Source: JADLHS01 sp039806955 (GTDB lineage: Bacteria > Verrucomicrobiota > Verrucomicrobiia > Limisphaerales > JADLHS01). From it: DNA of 64,000 nt. Numbering within the stretch: position 1 is the first letter of the stretch; each line of letters starts with the position of its first letter. This document shows positions 25,518-32,930 of this stretch, piece after piece. The translations under genes and the position numbers were made by a program. Under the pieces are notes generated by a model. It worked only from the letters and a program-made list of their open reading frames with translations, was not told the origin of the DNA and did not search any database. The stretch spans positions 1-64,000 of the forward strand of contig JBDHQI010000022.1 in the NCBI GenBank assembly GCA_039806955.1. The letters run 5' to 3'.

Positions 25518-27715
25518 GCGCAAGGACACGATTTCAAAACGACGGACGCGCGGAAACCGTTTCAAGCGCAACACAAATCCACCGGCACGTCCGATGCGCG
25601 GCACATTCGACAATCCGTCGCACCGGGCTTGGGCTGGCACTCGCGGCGCTCGTTTTGTTGACCGAGGTTGGTCTTGCCTTCGCGGCGACGCCAAAGCAAG
25701 ACGGACGCACTTTTTTCGTGGCGACCAACGGCAACGACGCCTGGAGCGGCACTTTGGCCAAGCCGAATCGTCGGCGCACCGACGGCCCCTTCGCCACCGT
25801 GGCGCACGCGTTGCAAGCTATCCGCGCGCAGCGTCCGCAATCCGGCAACACGGCCAGCGCCAAACTTTATCAACGGCGCGGCATTTATTTTCTGGAGTCG
25901 CCCATCGTGTTGCGTCCCGAGGATTCCGCGCTGCAATGGCAGGCTTATCCTGGCGAGAAACCGATCCTCAGTGGTGGCCGGACCATTACCAATTGGCGCG
26001 AAACGACCGCGAACGGACGTAAGCTCTGGGTTGCAGAAGTGCCGGCGGCGCGTCGTGGCGACTGGTATTTTCGCGAGCTATGGGTCAACGGCGAGCGCCG
26101 TGTGCGGGCGCGACATCCGAACACCGGTTACTTCAAGATCAAGGCCCTGCCGGACAAAGTGGCGCAATGGACGGAGGGACATCGCCGCTTCGAGTTCAAC
26201 GTCGGTGACCTGCGCAACTGGCCTTCACTGACCAATGGTGAAATCGTTGCGATGAGTCGTTGGGTGGAATCGCGCCTGCCGATCGTGTCCGTGGACGAAG
26301 CGTCCCGCCGCGTCAATCTGGCCAAGCGCTCGGTCTTCGAGCTGCAGCCGGATGATCTTTATTACGTCGAAGGCGTTTTTGAAGCGCTGGATGCTCCGGG
26401 CGAATGGTATCTCGACGCGGCGGCTGGGATGATTTATTACGCGCCGCAAGCTGGCGAGCGCATCAAGAATTTTACCGCCATTGCGCCCGTGTTGAGCCAG
26501 TTACTACGGCTGGAAGGTGATGTCGCCAAGGAACAATACGTTCGGGAGATTCAGTTCAACGGCCTGACGTTCTCGTACGCGGAATGGAATCTGCCCCGGC
26601 CCGACGATAAAGCGGCGACTGGTGGTTGGCCGGCGCCATTGAATGAGATTGGAGGCTTCGCGCAGGCGGCCGTGGGCGTGCCCGGCGCGATCTGGGGCGA
26701 GGGCGTGCGCCAATGCGTGTTCACCAACTGCACCATCGCGCACGTTGGCACTTACGGCATCGAACTGGCCCGGGGCTGTTCGTGGAATCGCATCACCCAT
26801 TGCGACATTTATGACTTGGGCGCCGGCGGATTGAAGCTGGGCGAAACCGCCATTCGCAAAACGGAAGCTGAACAATCCGGCGGCAACGAGGTTTCCGACT
26901 GCTACATTCATCACGGCGGGAAAATGTTCCAGAGCGGCATCGGCGTGTGGATCGGGCAATCGCCCAACAACATTCTGTCCCACAACGAAATCAACGACTT
27001 CTATTACTCGGGCGTATCCATTGGCTGGACGTGGGGTTACGGCACGGCACTCGCCTCCAATAACTTGGTTGAGTTCAATCACGTTCACCACATCGGCGTG
27101 GCGTCCGATGGCGATGGGCCGGTGCTCAGCGATATGGCGGGCATTTATTTGCTGGGCAAACAACCCGGCACACGCGTCATCAACAATCTCTGGCACGACG
27201 TGGCGGCGACGAAATACGGTGGCTGGGGCCTTTACACCGACGAAGGCAGCAGCGGCATTCTGCTCGAAAGCAATCTGGTCTATCGCACCACGCACGGCGG
27301 ATTTCATCAGCACTACGGCGAGACGAACATTATCCGGAATAACATCTTCGCCTTCGCGCGTGACCAGCAGCTCCAGCGCTCGCGTGACGAGGATCACCTG
27401 AGCTTCAGCTTCACCAACAACATCGTCTATTTCAATCAAGGCGTGTTGCTCGGCAGCACCTGGAAGAACGATCAATTCAACCTCGACGACAATGTTTATT
27501 GGGACACGCGTCTGGCCACCAATCTCGCCGCGATGAAATTTGCCGGGGCGACTCTGGACCAATGGCGCGCGCGCGGGCACGACCGACATTCGCTCATTGC
27601 CGATCCGCTTTTTGTCGCGCCGCAAAAAGACGACTTCCGTCTCCGCCGTCAGTCGCCGGCGCTCAAGCTCGGCTTCCAACCGCTGGACCTGCGCCAAGTA
27701 GGCCCCAGACGTTAG
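25514..27715 (+). CDS. Large secreted right-handed parallel beta-helix protein
   Basis: 733 aa with a long N-terminus and a hydrophobic segment near 38-58 (LGLALAALVLLTEVGLAFAATPK) that looks like a signal peptide with an extended n-region; a shorter start is possible. The mature part opens TFFVATNGNDAWSGTLAKPN with DGPFATVAHALQAIRA, the standard beginning of DUF1565/PbH1 carbohydrate-active proteins. Beta-helix coils follow, for example NGLTFSYAEW, CVFTNCTIAHVGTYGIELARGCSWNRITHCDIYDLGAGGLKLG and NNIFAF. Such proteins often act as polysaccharide lyases or alpha-galactosidase-like (GH110) enzymes. Translation is coupled to the preceding gene. Confidence 0.85.
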   Translation: MSARTRFQNDGRAETVSSATQIHRHVRCAAHSTIRRTGLGLALAALVLLTEVGLAFAATPKQDGRTFFVATNGNDAWSGTLAKPNRRRTDGPFATVAHALQAIRAQRPQSGNTASAKLYQRRGIYFLESPIVLRPEDSALQWQAYPGEKPILSGGRTITNWRETTANGRKLWVAEVPAARRGDWYFRELWVNGERRVRARHPNTGYFKIKALPDKVAQWTEGHRRFEFNVGDLRNWPSLTNGEIVAMSRWVESRLPIVSVDEASRRVNLAKRSVFELQPDDLYYVEGVFEALDAPGEWYLDAAAGMIYYAPQAGERIKNFTAIAPVLSQLLRLEGDVAKEQYVREIQFNGLTFSYAEWNLPRPDDKAATGGWPAPLNEIGGFAQAAVGVPGAIWGEGVRQCVFTNCTIAHVGTYGIELARGCSWNRITHCDIYDLGAGGLKLGETAIRKTEAEQSGGNEVSDCYIHHGGKMFQSGIGVWIGQSPNNILSHNEINDFYYSGVSIGWTWGYGTALASNNLVEFNHVHHIGVASDGDGPVLSDMAGIYLLGKQPGTRVINNLWHDVAATKYGGWGLYTDEGSSGILLESNLVYRTTHGGFHQHYGETNIIRNNIFAFARDQQLQRSRDEDHLSFSFTNNIVYFNQGVLLGSTWKNDQFNLDDNVYWDTRLATNLAAMKFAGATLDQWRARGHDRHSLIADPLFVAPQKDDFRLRRQSPALKLGFQPLDLRQVGPRR

Positions 27716-27797
27716 AGCAAATTCAGGAAACGATACTTTTTGAGGGAGAGGAGGGACTACTTCATTTGAGATCAACGAAGTAACACCGGGTTATAAT

Positions 27798-27838
27798 GGT
27801 CGGCAGGTTGCCGACCAGAACGGCCAAGTTGGCCGTTC
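27798..27838. repeat. Two adjacent palindromes, one of a dispersed family
   Basis: The first palindrome (27798-27816) has 8-bp arms ggtcggca/tgccgacc around ggt. The second (27818-27838) has 10-bp arms gaacggccaa/ttggccgttc around one base. The core of the second occurs again at 30251-30277. They follow the stop of the beta-helix gene by about 80 bp and look like REP-type elements; there is no T-run for a terminator. Confidence 0.7.
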
Positions 27839-28062
27839 CATCCAAACCCCAAGAAGTGCGATTGCCCTCGGTTGCAGCGGTTGGCAGTTGCCTCCGTTGT
27901 GGTTTAGGGACGTGGTGGAACGCGTTCCTCCCAGGAAAATACAACCGCGAAATACACGAACGGGAAAGAATTTGGGAAGCCGTCCTGCTTTCAGTCGAAT
28001 CGAGGGCTTGGTTTCATGACTTGGAATCGCATCCCGGTGTTTTGGTTTAGGGAACTGTGCGT

Positions 28063-28424
28063 TTGACCGCGCACCCGTTGCGCCGCCAGCCCCAATGCTC
28101 CGCCGCATAAACACAAGGCGAGAGACGAGGGCTTGGGAACAATTGTTGCGTTGATAGCCATTTGTAATGCGTACTGGCGGCTGAGGTCCCAGTTTATGCC
28201 ATCGGTCGAGAACGAATAGGCTGGCGATATGATCCAACCTTCCGGAGTGCGGTCGCTGGATGGTGTAGTCCCGCTCCCCAAAATGCCCCCTGCGTAATCG
28301 GTGTGGCTCCGGTGACAACGACTGAATAACCATGGGATGGCAAGAGCGTAATCCCACCCGTTGTATATGTGAATATGCCCTCACTTGCTGGGTCCGGGCC
28401 AAACAGTCTTCCGAGATTGGTTAG
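28063..28424 (-). pseudogene. Remnant of a PEP-CTERM-anchored choice-of-anchor protein
   Basis: Two minus-strand frames together give the end of a 'choice-of-anchor' exported protein. The first reads LTNLGRLFGPDPASEGIFTY and continues TTGGITLLPSHGYSVVVTGATPITQGAFW. After a shift of frame near 28285 the second continues YSFSTDGINWDLSRQYALQM and ends with VPKPSSLALCLCGGALGLAAQRVRG. That tail is the PEP-CTERM sorting signal layout (motif, hydrophobic helix, basic end), with the central Glu of PEP changed to Lys. The frameshift, the missing N-terminal half and the altered motif indicate a dead gene. Confidence 0.6.
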
Positions 28425-28720
28425 TGGAGCACAACACTACGGGGCAGACATTCCGTCATGAGCGTCGGCCCCGGCACGACGTTGAGGGTGACCGATTGTG
28501 GCGCGGATTCGAAACCACAATTGCTGACGGTGTAAGTGAAGGTGTCCGCGCCTTCAAATGTGCCCGACGGCGGGGTGTAAGTGACGGACACGTGCGTCGC
28601 ATCAACCCTGACGGGCGCAGACAGCGCTCCGCCCTCGGCCGTTGTGGTTGGCGTGTTGAAGTTAAGCGTGTCACCGCAAGCATCCGTCCCGCTCACACAG
28701 GCCAGTTGGTTCAGTTTCAT
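28421..28720 (-). pseudogene. Fragment of an Ig-like/cadherin-like repeat protein
   Basis: One domain is recognisable: GALSAPVRVDATHVSVTYTP, then PSGTFEGADTFTYTVSNCGF and SVTLNV. This is the tandem Ig-like repeat found in large secreted bacterial adhesins. The frame has a possible ATG at 28720 (MKLNQLACVSG), but no signal peptide, and stops at 28421 just where the PEP-CTERM remnant begins in another frame. It is probably a piece of a formerly longer extracellular protein. Confidence 0.5.
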
Positions 28721-28991
28721 CGTCACCTCACATAGTTTTACCAGTTTGGTTGTGGACTGACCGGGTGCTGCTTTTTTGAAGTTGCTTCCAACGGAAGCAT
28801 TCAAAAATAAACAGTCAAGCATTTTTTCCCTTGCATTTCTTCCTCTTCCCCGTCGGTTAATGCGCAAGCCAAATTTATGGTGACGAAGCCGTCGCTCGGG
28901 GCATAGCGCACGGGCGGACGGTTTCAGCTTCACGAAAGCCGGCGCAAAATTGCTGGCTAACCCAGCGGGTATGGATTAGAAACCATGCCCC

Positions 28992-30224
28992 ATGGCCACT
29001 GCCAATCCGGATCAGCCACCCAACTCGCCAGGCGATAAAATCCAATCGTCGCCCCGCCAAGTCCGGGTGGCCTCGGTGGATGCCTACCGCGGTTTCGTAA
29101 TGCTGCTGATGATGGCCGAGGTGCTGCATCTTTCGCGGGTGGCGCGCGCGGTGCCGGAGAGCGGGTTCTGGAAATTTCTGGCCTACCACCAAACGCACGT
29201 GGAATGGATCGGCTGCTCGCTGCACGATCTCATCCAACCCGGATTCTCGTTTCTGGTCGGGGTGGCGTTGCCGTTCTCCATCGGCAACCGTCTTGCGCGC
29301 GGTCAATCCCAAAGCCATCTGATCGGGCATGCGGCGTGGCGGGCGCTGGTGCTGGTTTTGCTGGGGGTGTTTCTGCGGTCCATCGGCCACGCGCAAACGT
29401 ACTGGACCTTTGAAGATACGCTTTCGCAAATCGGTCTGGGCTATCTCGTGTTGTTCGTGTTGGGGTTTCGTCCGGTGCGCGATCAATGGATTGCGCTCGG
29501 CGCGATTCTGGTCGGTTACTGGCTGGCGTTTGTCTGGTATCCGTTGCCAGCGGCCGGTTTTGATTACGCCAGCGTGGGCGTGCCGAACGATTGGCCGCAC
29601 CTCATGTCCGGCTTCGGGGCGCATTGGAACAAAAACAGCAATCTGGCCTGGGCGTTTGACACTTGGTGGCTCAATCTGTTCCCGCGTGAAACGCCGTTTG
29701 CGTTCAACGGCGGCGGTTACGCCACGCTCAGTTTTATTCCGACCCTGGGCACGATGATCCTCGGTCTGCTGGCCGGGGGCGTGTTGCGCAGCGGTCGCCC
29801 GGCCGCAGGCAAAGTCAAATGGCTGACGATTGCGGGAGTGGTGGCGCTCGGTCTCGGGGCTGGTTTGGGCGCGCTGGAAATCTGTCCGGTGGTCAAGCGC
29901 ATCTGGACGCCCAGTTGGACGCTCTACAGCGGCGGCTGGAGTTTCCTGCTGCTGGCGGGTTTTTACGCGGTGATTGATTGGTGGGGTTGGAAAGGCTGGT
30001 CCTACCCGTTGATGGTGGTGGGCATGAACTCGATTGCCGCCTACTGCATGGCGCACCTGTTTGATGGTTTCATCAGTGAAGCGTTGACCACCAACCTCGG
30101 CGTCAATGTTTTCAAATGGTTCGGCGCGGCGTACGAACCATTGGTGCATGGCGCGGCGGTGTTGTTTTTCCTGTGGCTGATTTTCTTCTGGATGTACCGA
30201 CGGAAACTGTTTTTGAAAATCTAA
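28992..30224 (+). CDS. DUF5009/HGSNAT-like acyltransferase membrane protein
   Basis: 410 aa with about ten hydrophobic segments. The family opening RVASVDAYRGFVMLLMMAEVL and the stretch GCSLHDLIQPGFSFLVGVALPFSI are those of DUF5009/DUF1624 proteins, relatives of the heparan-alpha-glucosaminide N-acetyltransferase (NagX) superfamily. These are thought to move acyl groups across the membrane onto sugars. The conserved residues WIGCSLHDLIQPGFSF face the active site in that family. It stands alone, with a palindrome 27 bp behind its stop, and is separated from the sigma-factor operon by about 150 bp. The neighbouring glycosidase cluster makes a sugar-related role plausible. Confidence 0.88.
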   Translation: MATANPDQPPNSPGDKIQSSPRQVRVASVDAYRGFVMLLMMAEVLHLSRVARAVPESGFWKFLAYHQTHVEWIGCSLHDLIQPGFSFLVGVALPFSIGNRLARGQSQSHLIGHAAWRALVLVLLGVFLRSIGHAQTYWTFEDTLSQIGLGYLVLFVLGFRPVRDQWIALGAILVGYWLAFVWYPLPAAGFDYASVGVPNDWPHLMSGFGAHWNKNSNLAWAFDTWWLNLFPRETPFAFNGGGYATLSFIPTLGTMILGLLAGGVLRSGRPAAGKVKWLTIAGVVALGLGAGLGALEICPVVKRIWTPSWTLYSGGWSFLLLAGFYAVIDWWGWKGWSYPLMVVGMNSIAAYCMAHLFDGFISEALTTNLGVNVFKWFGAAYEPLVHGAAVLFFLWLIFFWMYRRKLFLKI

Positions 30225-30250
30225 GCCGGAACGATTCGATTGGAGTTTGG

Positions 30251-30277
30251 GTGGAACGGCCAAGTTGGCCGTTCCAC
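30251..30277. repeat. 27-bp palindrome, second copy of a dispersed element
   Basis: Arms gtggaacggccaa and ttggccgttccac (13 bp each) are perfectly complementary around one base. A 20-bp core is identical with the palindrome at 27818-27838. It lies between the DUF5009 stop and the sigma-factor gene and could form a strong hairpin in either transcript, though no U-tract follows. Confidence 0.75.
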
Positions 30278-30373
30278 CTGGACCAACTGCATCGTTCCGG
30301 CTCAGACGAGAACTAAAAGCGTCGGCAGCATCTCCACGCGTGACGAATGGGCGGCGGCCTGGTCTAATCAACG

Positions 30374-30946
30374 ATGGAAACACTCGTGAGCAAACCGTCC
30401 CTTCAGCCAGAGTGCCCGCTCCAGCCGCAGGTGTCGCTGGAGCCCGAGGAATTTGCCCGGCTTTACGCCGCGCAGGGTCGCGCCATCTATTACCTCGCGC
30501 TTCGCTTTCTCGGGGACCCGCATCAGGCCGAAGACGCCACGCATGATATTTTTCTGAAGGTCCATCGAAAATTTGGCGAGTTTCGCGGCGAGTCATCCGT
30601 GCGCACCTGGTTGTATCGCATCACCATCAACCATTGTTACAACCTGCGTCAGAGTTGGCAGAGCCGGAACGTGGCCACGAGCGCGGATGAGGCTCTGTGG
30701 GAACAAACCCCGGCGCCGGTGGATTCGCCATTTCGTGTGCTCGCCACCAAGGAACTGGGCGAACGCATTCAGCGCGCCTTGAATGCGCTTTCCGACGAAT
30801 ATCGGCTGCTGCTCCTGCTCGTTGCCGATGAGGAAATGAGCTACGATGAAGTCGCCCAGCTCACCGAACAAACCAGCGATGCTGTTCGCGGCAAATTGCA
30901 TCGCGCACGCAAAGCTTTTGCCGCGCATTTTGAGAAAACCGCCTGA
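30374..30946 (+). CDS. ECF-type RNA polymerase sigma factor
   Basis: 190 aa. Region 2 reads FARLYAAQGRAIYYLALRFLGDPHQAEDATHDIFLKVHRKFGEFRGESSVRTWLYRITINHCYNLRQSW, the standard ECF sequence for core binding and -10 recognition. Region 4 (IQRALNALSDEYRLLLLLVADEEMSYDEVAQLTEQTSDAVRGKLHRARKAF) contains the helix-turn-helix for -35 recognition. It is complete. It starts a run of at least twelve plus-strand genes with very short or overlapping junctions, so it may be autoregulated and may drive this operon. The next small gene takes the place of an anti-sigma factor but lacks a recognised anti-sigma domain. Confidence 0.93.
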   Translation: METLVSKPSLQPECPLQPQVSLEPEEFARLYAAQGRAIYYLALRFLGDPHQAEDATHDIFLKVHRKFGEFRGESSVRTWLYRITINHCYNLRQSWQSRNVATSADEALWEQTPAPVDSPFRVLATKELGERIQRALNALSDEYRLLLLLVADEEMSYDEVAQLTEQTSDAVRGKLHRARKAFAAHFEKTA

Positions 30947-30954
30947 GATCCAGC

Positions 30955-31176
30955 ATGAAACAACAAACCAAACATACCGCGCACGAGCAGGAACAGGTTG
31001 CGGAAACGGAGTCGCAATCCGCGTCCGTCCGCGAGTTTGCCAGCGCCGAGGAGCTGTTGCGGCACGACGCCCGGCAAATCGCGGTGCCTCCGCAAATCGC
31101 CGAACGGCTGGCCCGCTCCATCCAGAACAAACCCAAGCCGGTCTCGCCCTGGTGGCGGCGGCTGTTGGGTTCATGA
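30955..31176 (+). CDS. Small hydrophilic protein after the sigma factor
   Basis: 73 aa, starting 8 nt behind the sigma-factor stop. It is Gln/Glu-rich at first (KQQTKHTAHEQEQVAETESQSAS), then FASAEELLRHDARQIAVPPQIAERLARSI, with a basic and Trp-containing end (SPWWRRLLGS). Proteins with PPxIAERLxxSI and a final WWRRLLG occur in Verrucomicrobiota next to ECF sigma factors, where they resemble the cytosolic part of a membrane anti-sigma factor without its helix. That is recall, not proof. The following gene encodes a membrane protein and starts 4 nt later, which could supply the membrane part. Confidence 0.7.
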   Translation: MKQQTKHTAHEQEQVAETESQSASVREFASAEELLRHDARQIAVPPQIAERLARSIQNKPKPVSPWWRRLLGS

Positions 31177-31180
31177 TTCC

Positions 31181-31837
31181 ATGAAAACCGTATGGCATCG
31201 CTTTATCGGTCCGCTCACGCCAGGGGTGCGGCTGATCATGCTCATTCTTGCGGTTGCGGGATTGACCGCGCTGATCGGAATGTTCTCCCGCACTTACGAT
31301 CTCTACCACTGGCTCGCCCTCGACGGTCCACGCTTCTGGCATGGCTGGGTTTGGGCCTTGTTCACCTATGCGCTGCTCCCGGCGACCCTATGGGATTTTC
31401 TGTTCAACTGGATCTTGATCCTGTTTGTCGGAGTCTGGTTGGAACGGGTTTGGACGCGTTGGGAACTGGGGTCGTGTTGCCTTCTGGCTGTGCTGACGGT
31501 CGGCTTGCTCAAGGTGGCCATTCAACCGGCCAGCCCGCTTCTGATCGTGGGAACGGCGCCGGTCGTCTTTGGATTGCTGGCTGCCTGGGGGCGGTTGTTT
31601 CCCTATGAAAAAATTCTCTTCTGGTTTATTTGGGAAACGACGGTGCGTCAGGCGGCCATGCTGATGATCATAATTAGTTTTGTCATCATGTTGCCGTGGG
31701 CGGGGTTGGTGAACGCCGGCATCATGCTTGGCGGCGCGCCCGCGGGATGGTGCTTCGTCTGGTTGCGTGGGAAAATGATGCGTCATGGCGACAGCCGCGT
31801 CGTGTCTTCGGAACGGATGGGGAGGCTGGAACTATGA
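31181..31837 (+). CDS. Rhomboid-fold membrane protein lacking the catalytic serine
   Basis: 218 aa with about six membrane segments. The middle resembles rhomboids: FTYALLPATLWDFLFNWILILFVGVWLERVWTRWELGSCCLLAVLTVGLL, matching the L1 loop/TM2 region. Where active rhomboids carry GxSG at the head of TM4 this protein has GTAP (residues 124-127, in LIVGTAPVVFGLLAAWG), so the catalytic Ser is missing, and no His follows in the later helix GLVNAGIMLGGAPAGW. It is therefore a pseudo-rhomboid comparable to iRhoms or derlins, which bind but do not cut membrane proteins. Start 31181 is 4 nt after the previous stop; its end overlaps the radical SAM gene (ATGA). Confidence 0.75.
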   Translation: MKTVWHRFIGPLTPGVRLIMLILAVAGLTALIGMFSRTYDLYHWLALDGPRFWHGWVWALFTYALLPATLWDFLFNWILILFVGVWLERVWTRWELGSCCLLAVLTVGLLKVAIQPASPLLIVGTAPVVFGLLAAWGRLFPYEKILFWFIWETTVRQAAMLMIIISFVIMLPWAGLVNAGIMLGGAPAGWCFVWLRGKMMRHGDSRVVSSERMGRLEL

Positions 31838-32703
31838 TCAGCGTCGAAGCCATTGCTCCTCCACCGCTGGCCCGAACCCGTTCAACTCTGGCCCGAGAAC
31901 GGGCCAGGCTCGCGCGGGGCAGGTTGGCCAACTGTCAGCTCTGCGCGCATCATTGCGGCGTGAACCGGCTGGCGGGGGAGCAAGGGCTTTGTCACGCCGG
32001 TACGGACGCGAGTTTTTTTTCCGCTCAGATTGAAGTTTCGGATGAATTGGAGTTGATTCCGACCTTTGCGGTGGCCTTGAGCGGCTGCGATTTGCGTTGT
32101 GATTTTTGCATCACCGGACGGCAAAGCTGGAACGCCCGGGCGGGCAGCGGATTCACGGCGCGGGAAATGGCCTGGCGCGCGCGGGCGGCGTTGAACTCCG
32201 GCGCCCGCACCGTCATGGTGCTCGGCGGCGAACCGACGATTCATCTGCCCGCCGCACTGGCGTTCGTTGCAGAATTGCCCGACTCCGCCCGGCTGGTCTG
32301 GAAAACCAACGCGCACGGTTCAGCGGAAGCGCGCGTCCTGCTGGACGGCCTGTTTGACGTATGGTTGGCGGATTTCAAATTTGGCAACGACAATTGCGCG
32401 CGGCGGCTGGCAAAGGTCGCGGACTACGAGAACGTGGTGAAAGGAAACCTGCTTTGGGCCAATGCACATAGCGAGTTGATCGTGCGCCATTTGCTGATGC
32501 CCGGCCACGTTGACTGCTGCTGGCGACCCGTTGCAGAATGGCTCGCGATAAAACTGCCGGGAGTGAAAGTCAACTTGCGCAGTGGCTTTTGGCCCGCGTG
32601 GCACGCAGTGCGACACGCGGAATTGCGCGGAACGGTTGCGCCGGAAGAAACCCATCGCGCCCGGCAAATTGCCGCAGAGTGTCGGCTGAATTTGATTCCA
32701 TGA
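31834..32703 (+). CDS. PflX-like radical SAM protein
   Basis: 289 aa from ATG 31834 (ATGA overlap). The N-terminal Cys cluster NCQLCAHHCGVNRLAGEQGLC resembles that of the COG1313/PflX group, followed by a canonical radical SAM motif SGCDLRCDFCITGRQSW (CxxxCxxC) and the SAM-binding GGE in VLGGEPTIH. The later blocks (VWKTNAHGS, DVWLADFKFGN, LIVRHLLMPGH) match this family. Members are related to pyruvate formate-lyase activase, but PflX proteins have no established substrate. It sits between the pseudo-rhomboid and the Ycf46-type ATPase and overlaps the next small gene by 4 nt. It may modify a protein of this system. Confidence 0.88.
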   Translation: MISVEAIAPPPLARTRSTLARERARLARGRLANCQLCAHHCGVNRLAGEQGLCHAGTDASFFSAQIEVSDELELIPTFAVALSGCDLRCDFCITGRQSWNARAGSGFTAREMAWRARAALNSGARTVMVLGGEPTIHLPAALAFVAELPDSARLVWKTNAHGSAEARVLLDGLFDVWLADFKFGNDNCARRLAKVADYENVVKGNLLWANAHSELIVRHLLMPGHVDCCWRPVAEWLAIKLPGVKVNLRSGFWPAWHAVRHAELRGTVAPEETHRARQIAAECRLNLIP

Positions 32704-32930
32704 AAACGCAAAGACGCCACCAAAGCAACCCGTCCGCGCCCGCCGATTCCGCCGCGAGTTTGCACAGTGAATTGTTGATCCTGCCGGATGGGCAAATTCT
32801 GGTGCATAATCTCACGAGCGCTTTCGCCGAGCTGCTCAGGGTCTTGAATCCGCAAGCGGAACAGATCGCCCGCCGTTGCCAGAACGAAAACCACGCCACC
32901 CCAATCACCGCACATGAACTTTCAAACTGA
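32700..32930 (+). CDS. Small conserved protein between radical SAM and AAA genes
   Basis: 76 aa starting with an ATGA overlap at 32700. The core LHSELLILPDGQILVHNLTSAFAELLRVLNPQAEQI looks folded (two strands and a helix), with a Ser/Pro-rich start and a polar tail. No family is recognised, though small proteins with PDGxILxHNLTxxFAxLLxxLNP are, as far as I recall, frequent in Verrucomicrobiota. The end overlaps the start of the AAA ATPase gene by 17 nt. Such size and position suit an adaptor or a peptide substrate of the radical SAM enzyme; neither is shown. Confidence 0.75.
   Translation: MKTQRRHQSNPSAPADSAASLHSELLILPDGQILVHNLTSAFAELLRVLNPQAEQIARRCQNENHATPITAHELSN

Larger units (their letters stand above)
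27716..28991. other. Intergenic graveyard with palindromes and gene remnants
   Basis: About 1.3 kb without an intact gene. The first 130 bp carry two adjacent palindromes (27798-27838). From 27.85 to 28.06 kb I see nothing recognisable. The rest holds remnants of a PEP-CTERM-type protein and of an Ig-like repeat protein, both on the minus strand. Open frames of 60-200 codons here otherwise lack protein-like composition. Confidence 0.6.

Noticed and set aside
26504..27775. Open frame of 423 codons on the minus strand
   Set aside because: Antisense to the beta-helix protein, whose repeats and family opening are clear; the complement shows no domain.
27791..28402. 203-codon minus-strand frame as a gene
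   Set aside because: It runs through palindromes and out of frame with the recognisable PEP-CTERM remnant; composition is not protein-like.
28875..30596. Open frame of 573 codons on the minus strand
   Set aside because: It lies opposite the DUF5009 membrane protein and the start of the sigma-factor gene. Its translation is rich in R, Q, H and P with no hydrophobic core, as expected for the complement of a membrane-protein gene.
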